Part shown: piece by piece, positions 47,458 to 56,471 of the stretch | Layout of the letters: the number at the start of each line of letters is the position of its first letter | Numbering within the stretch: position 1 is the first letter of the stretch | NCBI RefSeq assembly: GCF_001427285.1 | Contig: NZ_LMFV01000056.1 | Coordinates: 167,284 to 231,283, forward strand | Origin: Mesorhizobium sp. Root552 | GTDB taxonomy: Bacteria > Pseudomonadota > Alphaproteobacteria > Rhizobiales > Rhizobiaceae | DNA: 64,000 bases | Direction of reading: 5' to 3' | The notes under the pieces: model-generated | What the model saw: only the letters and a program-made list of their open reading frames with translations | What the model was told of the DNA's origin: nothing | Database searches by the model: none | Position numbers and translations under genes: made by a program

Positions 47458-48786
47458 GTGGCGTTGGGTCTGGAACCGGCATTTTCGCGTAGCACGACGG
47501 CGGTCTGGCCACTGGCCGGGCTTTCCGTCTTGCAACCCGAGCCAGACGATCCCGATTTCGCCATTCCGCGCGGCTCGCTCCAGATCGGCATGCGCGACAA
47601 ATCCGAACAGGCGACGCTTTCAGGAACCAGCGCGGAGCTGGCGCCAGCTGCATTGGAGCCGCTTGATCCTGTCCGCGCCAAGCCGACTGCGCGCAGCCGC
47701 AAGTGGAAAGCTTCACTGATCGCATCGTGCGTGTTCCACGCAGCGGTTGCCTTTGCCTTCATCACCACCGGCTCCGACGAAATCCTCATCGAGGGCGGCG
47801 AGGAAGCCGGTCTGGTGCTGCTGGGCAACGCACCCGAAGACCAGAGCGCCGCCGGCGATACAGCGACGGAGGCCGACGTCACCAAGGTGACGATCATTCC
47901 CTTGCTCGATGCCAAGCCGGTCGAGACTGTCGAGGCCAAGCCGGTGGAGACCGCCGAGGCAGTGGAGCCGGTCGAAGAGGTCACGCCCGAGGTAGCTGTC
48001 CAGGAGACTGTCCAGCCGGTGGCTGAGGATGTCCCCGAAGCGGCAGCCGTTCCCGACAAGGTCGAACCGGTTCCCGACGAGCCGACGCAGGTTGCCGTGG
48101 CAAGCCCGATGCCCGAGGTGCTGACGTCGACAACCGTGACGCCCGAGAACACCGAAAATGTCGTTGCGCCGGTGGTTGAGGCCATAGAGCCTGAGACCCC
48201 CGAGGTCGTGGAGGCAGTGCCGGAGCCGAAGCCCGAGCGCGTGACCGCCGAGCCCGAGCCGGAACCCAAGCCGGTTGAAAAGCCAAAGCCTGCCGAGGCC
48301 AAGAAACCGGAGCCGGTGAAGAAGGCCGCGAAAAAGCCGCAAGAGAAAAAAGCTCCCGCCAAACCGCCAGCGAAGGAAAAGGCTGCGGCCGGCTCCGGCG
48401 GCAAGAACCAGGCCGACACCAAACGCGGCGTCGTGGACGGCGATGCGCAGGGTAAGACAGCGAGCGCTGCCAAAAAAGGTGCAAGTTCGAGCGCAGGTAA
48501 CGCGGCGGTTTCCAATTACCCCGGCAAGGTCGCGGCCAAGCTGCGCCGCGCCGTTCGCTCCATCTCGCGTGCGGCGCGCTCCAAGGCGCGAAGCGACGTC
48601 CACGTGACATTCGTCGTCAACGCCGGCGGCGGTGTCGGCGGCGTCAGCGTCGTTCGCAGTTCCGGCTCACCGGAACTCGACCAGGCAGCAATTGCCATGG
48701 TGCGCCGCGCGGCACCCTTCCCGCCAATCCCGCCCGAGGCTGGACGATCCAGCTGGGCGTTTACCCTGCCACTCGGCGTTCGCTGA
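47458..48786 (+). CDS. tonB: Energy transducer TonB family protein
   Basis: TonB transmits the proton motive force to outer membrane receptors. The 442-residue protein is longer than typical TonB (~240). A polar N-terminus of about 80 residues precedes the single membrane segment (about 86-102, SLIASCVFHAAVAFAFITTG). A Pro/Glu/Lys/Val-rich spacer (about 150-305) follows, then a Lys/Ala-rich linker and the C-terminal TonB domain (about 350-442) with SDVHVTFVVNAGGGV and PPIPPEAGRSSW. Translation starts at GTG 47458. It is co-transcribed with the receptor. Confidence 0.9.
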   Translation: MALGLEPAFSRSTTAVWPLAGLSVLQPEPDDPDFAIPRGSLQIGMRDKSEQATLSGTSAELAPAALEPLDPVRAKPTARSRKWKASLIASCVFHAAVAFAFITTGSDEILIEGGEEAGLVLLGNAPEDQSAAGDTATEADVTKVTIIPLLDAKPVETVEAKPVETAEAVEPVEEVTPEVAVQETVQPVAEDVPEAAAVPDKVEPVPDEPTQVAVASPMPEVLTSTTVTPENTENVVAPVVEAIEPETPEVVEAVPEPKPERVTAEPEPEPKPVEKPKPAEAKKPEPVKKAAKKPQEKKAPAKPPAKEKAAAGSGGKNQADTKRGVVDGDAQGKTASAAKKGASSSAGNAAVSNYPGKVAAKLRRAVRSISRAARSKARSDVHVTFVVNAGGGVGGVSVVRSSGSPELDQAAIAMVRRAAPFPPIPPEAGRSSWAFTLPLGVR

Positions 48787-48837
48787 GGAGCCAAGTTTCC
48801 AACAGCCATCCGGCATTAATCAGAGAGGATAGCCACA

Positions 48838-49152
48838 ATGTATGTTGCCATGAACCGCTTCAAGGTCATCAAGGGCATGGAAGAGGAGTTCGAAAACGTC
48901 TGGAAGAACCGAAACTCGACGCTGAACGAGATGAACGGTTTCGAACAGTTCCACCTGCTCCGCGGCGCTTTCAACGAAGCCGAGAACTACACGCTGTTCG
49001 CATCCCACACCGTGTGGCAGAGCGAAGCCGATTTCGTCGCCTGGACCAAATCGCAGAACTTCCGCGATTCGCACAAGAATGCCGGCACCAGCAAGCTGAC
49101 TGTCTTCGGTCACCCGCAGTTCGAAGGCTTTGCTTCCGTAGAGGGCGCATGA
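48838..49152 (+). CDS. ABM-fold heme-degrading monooxygenase (HmuQ-like)
   Basis: A 104-residue dimeric alpha+beta barrel protein of the antibiotic biosynthesis monooxygenase fold. It begins MYVAMNRFKVIKGMEEEFENVW and contains FEQFHLLRG and ASHTVWQSEADFVAW. Such proteins in rhizobial heme operons (HmuQ, HmuD) cleave heme to biliverdin and release iron. Conserved Asn/His and Trp positions of the IsdG group cannot be confirmed by alignment here. It is 52 bp after tonB and overlaps the VOC gene by four bases (ATGA). Confidence 0.85.
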   Translation: MYVAMNRFKVIKGMEEEFENVWKNRNSTLNEMNGFEQFHLLRGAFNEAENYTLFASHTVWQSEADFVAWTKSQNFRDSHKNAGTSKLTVFGHPQFEGFASVEGA

Positions 49153-49523
49153 CCACAAAGGCACCTGCCGACCCGGCGCGAACAATTCCGATACTGCCTT
49201 CGCTCGATATCGGGGTCACGCAGGCGTTCTATCGGGACCAGCTCGGCTTCGATGTCGAACTTTACGAAGCCGAGCAATACCTGATCGTTCGCCGCAATGA
49301 GATGGAAATCCATTTCTGGAAGACCGACGACCGCAAGCTGCCTGAAGTTTCGGCTTGCTACATTCGCGGCGGCGAGGTGCCATTCCTACATGCCGAGTTC
49401 TCGGCGCGTGGCGTCGAGAAGCTCAGCGCATTTGCCGTGCGTCCCTGGAACATGAAGGAATTCTACGTCTGGGATCCGCACGGCAATCTGCTGAAGTTCG
49501 GATGCGCTCCCGAGGAAATCTGA
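49149..49523 (+). CDS. VOC-fold (glyoxalase/bleomycin resistance) protein
   Basis: A 124-residue protein with a VOC fold: the ILPSLDIGVTQAFYRDQLGF start, a central EIHFWKTDDRKLPEV and the C-terminal MKEFYVWDPHGNLLKFG. Related proteins bind bleomycin-type antibiotics or carry metal-dependent enzymes. ATG 49149 overlaps the HmuQ stop by four bases, so it is the last gene of the heme operon. Function in heme metabolism is not known. Confidence 0.84.
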   Translation: MTTKAPADPARTIPILPSLDIGVTQAFYRDQLGFDVELYEAEQYLIVRRNEMEIHFWKTDDRKLPEVSACYIRGGEVPFLHAEFSARGVEKLSAFAVRPWNMKEFYVWDPHGNLLKFGCAPEEI

Positions 49524-50398
49524 GCGCTGCCGCGCTGTAACGGCATGAATCCCAAGGCCTCCGCAACGGCCTTCGGCCTGCTCCGCCCTGGGATGACGTA
49601 GAGATGGATATGTTTCATCATCGCCACGCCCGGCTAATGCCGTCTGGCCATTGTCAAAGAACTGACCTCATCTGAGAGGTCGGGAGGACGGGCGGCCGTT
49701 CGGTCGCTCGTTTAGGTAAGTAGTGCGGCCTTGCGGCCGCCCGTCCGGTGGCGGGGCTCATCACCCAGCCGCACACCGTCATGCGACCAATCCGGCACCG
49801 ACACCCTTCCCTGATACCCGGTGCGCACCAGGTCTCCCGCAAGGGCGATGGCAGCGAGTATGCGGGAGGTGCCGAAGGTGGGGATAAGTGGGGCGCAAGA
49901 TTTTGTGGGGAGGCGCGATTTGTCCACTACGCGATCAGAAGCCTCACAAGAACAACACCCCCCTCTGGCCTGCCGGCCATCTCCCCCTCAAGGGGGGAGA
50001 TCACTCGATTGCCATGCTTTCATCCGGCCCTGAGGTCACAGAGGCGGCTGTAAGCTTGAAGCTGCCGATCTCCCCCCTTGAGGGGGAGATGGCCGGCAGG
50101 CCAGAGGGGGGTGCCTGACGAGGCACTCGATCGGCAACCGGTCCCCCCTTGAGGGGGAGATGGCCGGCAGGCCAGAGGGGGGTGCCTGACGAGGCACTCG
50201 ATCGGCAACCGGATCGAGCCTTTTCCTCCAAAGGGAGAGTAAGCGCGCTGGTGCCCAGAGTAGTGCCGCGATGTCACGGAATGGATCCCGGATAGTCCTT
50301 CCTCGCTCCGCTCGAAAGAAAATTCCGGGATGACGACGCATAGGGATGCGCGCCCTGCCAGATGGCAGGGCTGGCAACAAGGGTGAGACGCTACGCTC
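49524..50398. repeat. Repeat island between convergent VOC and putA genes
   Basis: The 875-bp gap holds several repeat types. Bases 49527-49661 are a reversed copy of the module at 1-134. A palindromic module with CTGGCCTGCCGGCCATCTCCCC occurs at about 49956-50008 and, inverted, in the two tandem copies at 50071-50212. A diverged reverse copy of the module at 266-328 lies at about 50270-50336. The part 49690-49955 is GC-rich and has open frames on both strands, but none has a recognisable protein. No CRISPR, tRNA or gene is supported. Confidence 0.8.
50071..50212. repeat. Two identical 71-bp tandem direct repeats
   Basis: Two perfect 71-bp copies lie head to tail at 50071-50141 and 50142-50212. 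Each starts TCCCCCCTTGAGGGGGAGAT, has a palindromic heart (CCCCCTTGAGGGGG, then GGCCGGCAGGCC) and ends GGCAACCGG. The same heart appears in inverted orientation at about 49956-50008, so the region can form cruciforms or a large RNA hairpin. It may act as a bidirectional terminator between convergent genes. Confidence 0.85.
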
Positions 50399-53300
50399 TC
50401 AAGCCGCCGCGAGCAGGCTGGCGTTGCCGCCGGCGGCGGTGGTGTCAACGCAAACGGCGCGCTCATGCGCATAGGCAGCCGGGTAAAGGACCTCGCTGAC
50501 CAACGGCACGATCGGCCCCTCGCGATGGGCGACAGCGGCACGGAGGGCCTTCATGTCGTCAGATGTGCCGGAGAACGCAACCACATCGATGTTCAACGCG
50601 GCAATATCTGCGGGGTCCAGCTGGCCATCGAGAGCAGCCAGCGGCATGCCCTTGCCGGTGAGCGGCGAAAGCGCTGACGGTGCGCCGGGAGCAACCGCAA
50701 GTACAGCGTTCCCCGCAGCGAGCGCCTGGATGACCTGCGCAAGCAAGGTCTCGGCATCCGGGCCAAGCGCCAAAACGCGCCCGCGCGGCACCAGCGATAG
50801 CGAATTGGCCTCGCCGGTCGGTCCCGGCAGATCGACCTGCCCGAAATCGAGCGACGCAGCGGCAGCGATTGCCGCAGCGCCCTTGCCGCGCAAATGTTTG
50901 CGCAGGATGCCGACGCGATCCGCCCGCGTTGACCATTCGCCAAGTGCCGGATCGGGCAGGTTGTCCTTCAACTCGGTGGCAGGGACAGCACGACCTTCGG
51001 CCTGGGCCGAACCGGCTTCCGGCCCCTTGCGGAAACGACGCAGATAGTGGGGCCCGCCGGCCTTCGGACCGGTGCCGGACAGCCCTTCCCCACCGAACGG
51101 CTGCGAACCGACGACTGCGCCGATCTGGTTGCGGTTGACGTAGATGTTGCCGGCATGGATGCCATCGACAAAGTGCTGGGCGCGGCCTTCGATGCGGGTG
51201 TGCAGGCCGAAAGTCAGGCCATAACCCTTGCGGTTGATGGCCGCGATAACGCTGTCGATCTTCTCCGCGTCGAAGGTGGCGACGTGCAGGACCGGACCGA
51301 AGACCTCGCGCTGCATATCCTCGATGCCCCTGACCGACAGGACATGCGGAGCGACGAAGCGGCCATCATGGGGCACATCGAGCTTGGCGATGAGCTTGCC
51401 CTTGTCTTCCATGTCCTTGCAGTAGGCGGCGATGGAGCCTTTCGCCTCGTCATCGATGACGGGGCCGACATCGGTTGAAAGCTGCCACGGATCGCCGACT
51501 GTCAGCGCCTTCATTGCACCGGTCAGCATCTCCATGACCTTCTTTTCCACGTCCTTCTGGACATAGAGCACGCGCAGCGCCGAGCAGCGCTGGCCGGCGC
51601 TCTGGAACGACGACGCGAGAATGTCGCGCACCGCCTGTTCCGGCAGCGCAGTGGAATCGACGATCATGGCGTTGAGGCCGCCGGTCTCGGCGATGAGCAT
51701 GGCATCGGGCGCGGCAGTGGCCGCCAGTTGCTTTTCGATCAGCTTGGCGACTTCGGTGGAGCCGGTGAAGCAGACGCCGGCAATGCGCGGGTCTGCCGTG
51801 AGCGGCGCGCCGACGCTGGGGCCATCTCCCGGCAGAAGCTGGATCACATCTTCCGGCACGCCGGCTTCGCGCAGCAACTCGACGGCACGGAAAGCGATCA
51901 GCGGGGTCTGCTCGGCCGGCTTGGCGAGAACGGCATTGCCGGTGGCCAACGCAGCAGCGACCTGGCCGGTGAAGATGGCGAGCGGAAAGTTCCACGGCGA
52001 AATGCAGACGACGGCTCCGCGCGCCTGCGTGCCAAGCTCGGCATTGGCAGCTTCGGCGGCGTAGTAGCGCAGGAAATCGACCGCTTCACGCACTTCGGCA
52101 ACGCCGTCGGCCAGCGTCTTGCCCGCCTCGCGCGTCGCCAGCGCGAAGAACTCGACAGAATTCTTTTCGTAGAGATCGGCCGCACGGCGCAAGATGGCCG
52201 CGCGCTCGGCAACGGAGCGCGACGCCCAGGCGGGCTGCGCCTCGACGGCGATCTTGACGGCTGCCGTTACCTGTTTCTGGCTCGATTCCGTCACCGTACC
52301 GACGGTGTCAGCGGGATTGGCGGGGTTGGTGACAGGCCGCGCCTTGCCCGGTGCGGGGGCACGGGTGAGCGGCTTGGCCTGCCAGCGGTTCGGACCCATG
52401 AAGGGCGCCCTGCCCTTTTCGATCTCGGCCAGCGTGACGACATCGGTGATGTCCCAGCCCTTCGAATTGGGGCGGTCCTTGCCGAAAATATCGAGCGGGC
52501 GGGCAATGTTGGGATTGGCGGCTGACCCCTGATGTTCGACCGCTTCGAGAGGGTCGCGGGCGATCTCCTCAGGCGGCACGTCCTCGTCGGTCAACTGATG
52601 GACGAAGGAGGAATTGGCGCCGTTTTCCAGCAAGCGGCGGACCAGATAGGCAAGCAGGTCGGAATGCGCGCCGACCGGGGCATAGATGCGGCAGCGCGTG
52701 CCCTCGGCCTTGCGCACGGCCTCGTGCAACTGCTCGCCCATGCCGTGCAGGCGCTGGAATTCGAAGCTGTCGCGATCCGCAGCCATCGACAGGATGGCTG
52801 CGACGGTATGCGCATTGTGGGTGGCGAACTGCGGGTAGATGCGGTCGGTCATCGACAAAAGCTTGCGGGCGCAGGCGATGTAGGACACATCCGTGTTCAC
52901 CTTGCGGGTGAAGACCGGGTAGCCGGACAGGCCCATGGTCTGGGCGCGCTTGATTTCGGTATCCCAATACGCGCCCTTGACCAGACGCACCATGATGTTG
53001 CGGTTGTACTTCTTCGCCAGCGCATACAGCCAGTCGATGGCGAAGGCACAGCGCGGGCCGTAGGCCTGGACGACAACGCCGAAGCCATTCCAGTCGGCCA
53101 GCCGGTCGTCGGCAAGGACGCGCTCGATGACATCGAGGGAGAGATCGAGGCGGTCGGCTTCCTCGGCATCGATGTTGAGGCCCATGCGGGCGTTGCGGGC
53201 GGCGAGCGCAAGCGACAGCAGCCGATCCGCCATGACCGGCAGCATGGCTTCCTTCTGGGCGATTTCATAACGCGGGTGCAGCGCCGAGAGTTTTACCGAA

Positions 53301-54010
53301 ATGCCGTGGTTCTTGCGGATGTCGGGGCCGTTGGTGCCCGAATTGAGCGAGGAAATGGCGTCGGCATAGGCGCGGTGATAGCGCAGCGCGTCGGCCTCGG
53401 TGCGGGCCGCCTCGCCCAGCATGTCGAAGGAATAGAGGTAGCCCTTGGTGGTCATGGGGCGGCCGCGCTTGATGGCTTCGGCGATGCTGCGGCCAAGCAC
53501 GAACTGCTCGCCCATTTCGCGCATGGCGGCGGCGACGGCCTTGCGGATGACCGGCTCGCCAAGGCGGCGCACCATGGAGCGCAGCATGCCTTCGATGCCG
53601 CCTTCGTCTTCGTCGAGAACGCGGCCGGTGAGCATGAGCGCCCAGGTGGAGGCGTTGACGAAAATGGAGGACGAGCCGCCCGAATGCGCCGACCAGTCGT
53701 GCGGGGCGATCTTGTCGGCGATGAGGTCATCCATGGTCTCGGCATCGGGCACGCGCAGCAGCGCCTCGGCCAGACACATCAGCGCCACGCCCTCCTTGGT
53801 GGAGAGGCCGTATGCGGAGAGGAACACCTCCATCAACCGGGGATCGGACGAGCCGCGCACGGCGCGCACCAGATCGGCGGCGCGCTGCGAGACGGCCTTG
53901 CGCTCGGCAGCCGAGAGGTTCGCGGTTTCGACAAGCCGCTTCACGGCGGCGTCTTCGTCTGGAAGATAGTTGGCGCGGATCTGCTGGCGGATGGCGTCGA
54001 GGGTGGCCAT
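50399..54010 (-). CDS. putA: Bifunctional proline dehydrogenase/L-glutamate gamma-semialdehyde dehydrogenase PutA
   Basis: PutA oxidises proline to glutamate at the membrane with FAD and NAD. The 1203-residue protein lacks the N-terminal ribbon-helix-helix domain of enterobacterial PutA and begins with the arm and PRODH domains (about residues 1-470; motifs VKGAYWDTEIKRAQ and FATHNAHTVAA). The P5C dehydrogenase domain follows (about 510-1010), with the Glu of IAETGGLNAMIVDST and the Cys of FQSAGQRCSALRVL. A C-terminal domain of the long PutA type is present. ATG 54010 is used; an upstream ATG would add 36 residues. putR is divergent, 138 bp away. Confidence 0.95.
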   Translation of the reverse strand: MATLDAIRQQIRANYLPDEDAAVKRLVETANLSAAERKAVSQRAADLVRAVRGSSDPRLMEVFLSAYGLSTKEGVALMCLAEALLRVPDAETMDDLIADKIAPHDWSAHSGGSSSIFVNASTWALMLTGRVLDEDEGGIEGMLRSMVRRLGEPVIRKAVAAAMREMGEQFVLGRSIAEAIKRGRPMTTKGYLYSFDMLGEAARTEADALRYHRAYADAISSLNSGTNGPDIRKNHGISVKLSALHPRYEIAQKEAMLPVMADRLLSLALAARNARMGLNIDAEEADRLDLSLDVIERVLADDRLADWNGFGVVVQAYGPRCAFAIDWLYALAKKYNRNIMVRLVKGAYWDTEIKRAQTMGLSGYPVFTRKVNTDVSYIACARKLLSMTDRIYPQFATHNAHTVAAILSMAADRDSFEFQRLHGMGEQLHEAVRKAEGTRCRIYAPVGAHSDLLAYLVRRLLENGANSSFVHQLTDEDVPPEEIARDPLEAVEHQGSAANPNIARPLDIFGKDRPNSKGWDITDVVTLAEIEKGRAPFMGPNRWQAKPLTRAPAPGKARPVTNPANPADTVGTVTESSQKQVTAAVKIAVEAQPAWASRSVAERAAILRRAADLYEKNSVEFFALATREAGKTLADGVAEVREAVDFLRYYAAEAANAELGTQARGAVVCISPWNFPLAIFTGQVAAALATGNAVLAKPAEQTPLIAFRAVELLREAGVPEDVIQLLPGDGPSVGAPLTADPRIAGVCFTGSTEVAKLIEKQLAATAAPDAMLIAETGGLNAMIVDSTALPEQAVRDILASSFQSAGQRCSALRVLYVQKDVEKKVMEMLTGAMKALTVGDPWQLSTDVGPVIDDEAKGSIAAYCKDMEDKGKLIAKLDVPHDGRFVAPHVLSVRGIEDMQREVFGPVLHVATFDAEKIDSVIAAINRKGYGLTFGLHTRIEGRAQHFVDGIHAGNIYVNRNQIGAVVGSQPFGGEGLSGTGPKAGGPHYLRRFRKGPEAGSAQAEGRAVPATELKDNLPDPALGEWSTRADRVGILRKHLRGKGAAAIAAAASLDFGQVDLPGPTGEANSLSLVPRGRVLALGPDAETLLAQVIQALAAGNAVLAVAPGAPSALSPLTGKGMPLAALDGQLDPADIAALNIDVVAFSGTSDDMKALRAAVAHREGPIVPLVSEVLYPAAYAHERAVCVDTTAAGGNASLLAAA

Positions 54011-54148
54011 GATGGTCCTGTCGGAACGAGTGCGATGCGAAGCGGACCGGCGCGGGCCGGACCGATGACAAAAGCTAGCACAAGGCCGCATTTTTGGCCG
54101 GTCCAAAGAAATCGACAAGGCAGGATGTTTGGACTATCCTAGCCGGCC

Positions 54149-54628
54149 ATGACAGTTCAGACGCCTGTGAAATCCGCATCAGAAGACCATTTGGACCGCA
54201 TCGACAGGAACATCCTGACGGCGCTGGCCGCCGACGGACGGCTTTCGATGGCGGAGCTGGCAAGCAAGGTGGGGCTATCCAAGACGCCGGTGCAGGCACG
54301 GGTGAAGCGGCTGGAGAAGGACGGCTACATTCGTGGCTATGCGGCGATCATCGACCGCGAGCGGATGGGCGAAGGCCATGTCGCCTTCGTGCAGGTGAAG
54401 CTGTCGGACACGCGCTCAGCGGCGCTGGATGCGTTCAACCGCGCGGTTCAGAGCGTGGCGGAGATTGAACAGTGCCACATGATGGCGTCGAGCTTCGACT
54501 ACCTGCTCAAGGTGCGCACGCGCGACATCGCCGCCTATCGCCGCGTGCTGGGCGAGCGCATCTCGGCGCTGCCGCATGTGGCGCAGACCTCGACCTTTGT
54601 GGCGATGGAGACGGTCAAGGACCGGTAG
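54149..54628 (+). CDS. putR: Lrp/AsnC-family regulator PutR
   Basis: A 159-residue regulator with an N-terminal winged helix (LDRIDRNILTALAADGRLSMAELASKVGLS, seen in part, with the recognition helix SKTPVQARVKRLEKDG) and a C-terminal RAM domain (HVAFVQVKL to MEIVKD-like end). In alphaproteobacteria such genes divergent from putA activate it in response to proline. The 138-bp gap between the two starts should hold the operator. It converges with the diheme peroxidase gene, with a 2-bp gap. Confidence 0.92.
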   Translation: MTVQTPVKSASEDHLDRIDRNILTALAADGRLSMAELASKVGLSKTPVQARVKRLEKDGYIRGYAAIIDRERMGEGHVAFVQVKLSDTRSAALDAFNRAVQSVAEIEQCHMMASSFDYLLKVRTRDIAAYRRVLGERISALPHVAQTSTFVAMETVKDR

Positions 54629-54630
54629 GC

Positions 54631-55833
54631 CTATTCGCCGAGCGTCTTCAGGAAGGCGACGAGCGCGGCGCGTTCGCGTTCGGATAGCTGGACGGGATGC
54701 TGCTCAGTCGTGCTTTCGACACTGGCCGGGGCGTCGAGGTAGTTGGCCACGACCTGTTCAAGCGTGGCGAACTGGCCGGCATGCATGTAAGGCGGACGGG
54801 TAGCAGCGCCGCGCAGCGACGGCGTCTTGAAGGCGCGCACCAGTTCCTCGCCGGTCTTGCGGATGAAGCGCAACTCGCCGCAGGCATCGGGTCCGCCGTC
54901 GCGATATGGGCCAAGGCAGTTGAACGGGTCGGCCTCGACCTCGGCAACCGCATCGATGCGGCCACGGTCGGGCGGCAGGTTCGCGGCGGGCGGGACGCCG
55001 ACATTGTGGAAGCTGCCGTCGGTGAACAGCGGACCGTTGTGGCAGGTGACGCAGTTCGCGCGGCCGATGAACAGCTTGAGGCCCTGCACTTCCTCGTCCG
55101 ATAAAATGGCGTCGCCTTGCGGTTCGGTGCCGGAAGCGAGCGCTTCGGCAAAGCGGTCGAAGCGGGTCGGCGGCGGCATCAGAGAGCGCTCGAAAGCGGC
55201 GATGGCCTTGCCGATGTTGACGAAGATGCGGTTGACGCCATCGCGCTGGCTATCGGTCATGGATGCCCATGCCGCTTTTTCAACGTCGGCGCCGAGCGGG
55301 GTCGCGTTGGCGGGAACGGCGGAAAGATCGGGCAGCGGACCGAAGATGCGCTCGTAGCGTTCGCCGAAGCGCGCCTCGATGTAGTGGGCGTAGGCGGCGC
55401 GGTTGCCGGCATGTTCGAGCGGATTTTCCAGGGGGGTCAGCGCCTGCGACCACAGGCTGTCGCGCCGCCCGTCCCAGAAGAACCATGCGTTATAGGCAAC
55501 GCCGGCGAGCGGCATGGTGCGCCGGTTGGTGCGGCCAACGCCGACGGCGAGCGGCAGATCATCCTGAAACTGTCGCTCGATCTTGTGGCAGGTGGAACAG
55601 GAAACCGTGCCGTCGCGACTAAGCTTCTGGTCGAAGAACAAGGTCGAGCCGAGAGCCGCAGCGCCGGGATCATCGGCAAAGCGATTGGTGGTGTCCGGTT
55701 CGAGCAGCGGCAAGGCCGAAAGCGCGAGCGAGGCGATTGTCGCCTTCTCGGCGTCGGAGAATTGCGGCTTGCCGCAAGCGGCCAGCGTCGCCATCAATGC
55801 GAAGGCAAGGCAAACCGCAGCGATGCGCGTCAT
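54631..55833 (-). CDS. Diheme cytochrome c peroxidase/MauG-family lipoprotein
   Basis: The 400-residue protein carries two c-type heme motifs, CSTCH at 79-83 and CVTCH at 261-265, in the family arrangement. The N-terminal lipobox LAAC (Cys20) after a hydrophobic segment indicates a lipoprotein. MauG-like members oxidise tryptophan or other residues in partner proteins; cytochrome c peroxidases reduce hydrogen peroxide. Which it is cannot be told from sequence. A FixH-like membrane gene lies 7 bp upstream on the same strand, forming a pair. Confidence 0.88.
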   Translation of the reverse strand: MTRIAAVCLAFALMATLAACGKPQFSDAEKATIASLALSALPLLEPDTTNRFADDPGAAALGSTLFFDQKLSRDGTVSCSTCHKIERQFQDDLPLAVGVGRTNRRTMPLAGVAYNAWFFWDGRRDSLWSQALTPLENPLEHAGNRAAYAHYIEARFGERYERIFGPLPDLSAVPANATPLGADVEKAAWASMTDSQRDGVNRIFVNIGKAIAAFERSLMPPPTRFDRFAEALASGTEPQGDAILSDEEVQGLKLFIGRANCVTCHNGPLFTDGSFHNVGVPPAANLPPDRGRIDAVAEVEADPFNCLGPYRDGGPDACGELRFIRKTGEELVRAFKTPSLRGAATRPPYMHAGQFATLEQVVANYLDAPASVESTTEQHPVQLSERERAALVAFLKTLGE

Positions 55834-55840
55834 GGTCCGC

Positions 55841-56287
55841 TCATAGCGCCAGGTTGAAGATCGCGGTGTCGGAGCCGGCCGCCGCCGATATCGACAGGCG
55901 CAATTGCCACCAGCCGCGCATGGTGAATTTCATGCCCTCGATGCGGTAGTGGCCATTGCCGAGGTAGTCGGTCACCTGCGGGCTGGTCGGCAGACCGTGA
56001 TTGTGCTCCGGCATGCCGCCGGACACATCGATTGCGGCATACTCAACCGGCTGGCCGGCAGCCGTGGTGACGGTGACCAGCCACGTATGAAGCTCGCCTT
56101 GCCGCACGGCTCCTTTTTCCGGCTCGATTGAGACCATGAAAAGTCCGTTTGCCGTCTTGCGGGAGCGGGAAATATCCGAGGCGGCGTCGTGGCGGCCGAA
56201 TCCGCTTACATAGACGGCAGCCAGAACGCCGAGCAGCACCGCAGCGAGTCCAAAAGCGGCCAGAAGATAACGCCCCAACGATGCCAA
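55841..56287 (-). CDS. FixH/YtkA-like membrane-anchored protein
   Basis: A 148-residue protein with one N-terminal membrane anchor (about 7-30) and a beta-sandwich of the FixH/YtkA type. It carries EKGAVRQGELHTWLVTV, an AIDVSGGMPEHNHGLPTSP segment with two histidines in the putative metal-binding loop, and GHYRIEGMKFTMRGWWQL. The start is inferred as TTG 56287, preceded by AAGGGAG on the minus strand. The open frame extends further upstream to 56617 but has no better start with an RBS. The gene precedes the diheme peroxidase by 7 bp. Confidence 0.72.
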   Translation of the reverse strand: MASLGRYLLAAFGLAAVLLGVLAAVYVSGFGRHDAASDISRSRKTANGLFMVSIEPEKGAVRQGELHTWLVTVTTAAGQPVEYAAIDVSGGMPEHNHGLPTSPQVTDYLGNGHYRIEGMKFTMRGWWQLRLSISAAAGSDTAIFNLAL

Positions 56288-56418
56288 AACCGCTCCCTTT
56301 GCAATAGTAACGCCGGCAGATGCCGGCCTAATCCCGCCTTGGCCGGAAAAAAGCCGATCGCTGCACAAGCATGCGGGCATCAAGGCCAAAAAGCCACCAG
56401 AGAGGCATGCGTAAAATG

Positions 56419-56449
56419 AAAAACGGGCGCGGTTTGAAGCGCGCCCGTT
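56419..56449 (-). terminator. Intrinsic terminator after the gabD-like gene
   Basis: On the minus strand the hairpin ACGGGCGCG-CTTCAAAC-CGCGCCCGT ends in TTTTC, about 22 bases after the stop of the succinate-semialdehyde dehydrogenase gene. It separates that gene from the FixH-like/diheme pair. Confidence 0.85.
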
Positions 56450-56471
56450 CGTCAAAATCGATCGGCTGCGA

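Noticed and set aside
49654..49927. Open frames on the minus strand in the repeat island
   Set aside because: They lie in repeats, overlap each other in different frames, and show no recognisable protein or RBS.
50071..50212. Direct repeats considered as a CRISPR array
   Set aside because: Only two adjoining copies, 71 bp each, no spacers, no cas genes, and palindromic cores typical of intergenic elements.
52532..54142. A 536-codon antisense frame over putA
   Set aside because: It lies entirely opposite a conserved enzyme, with no domain and no RBS.
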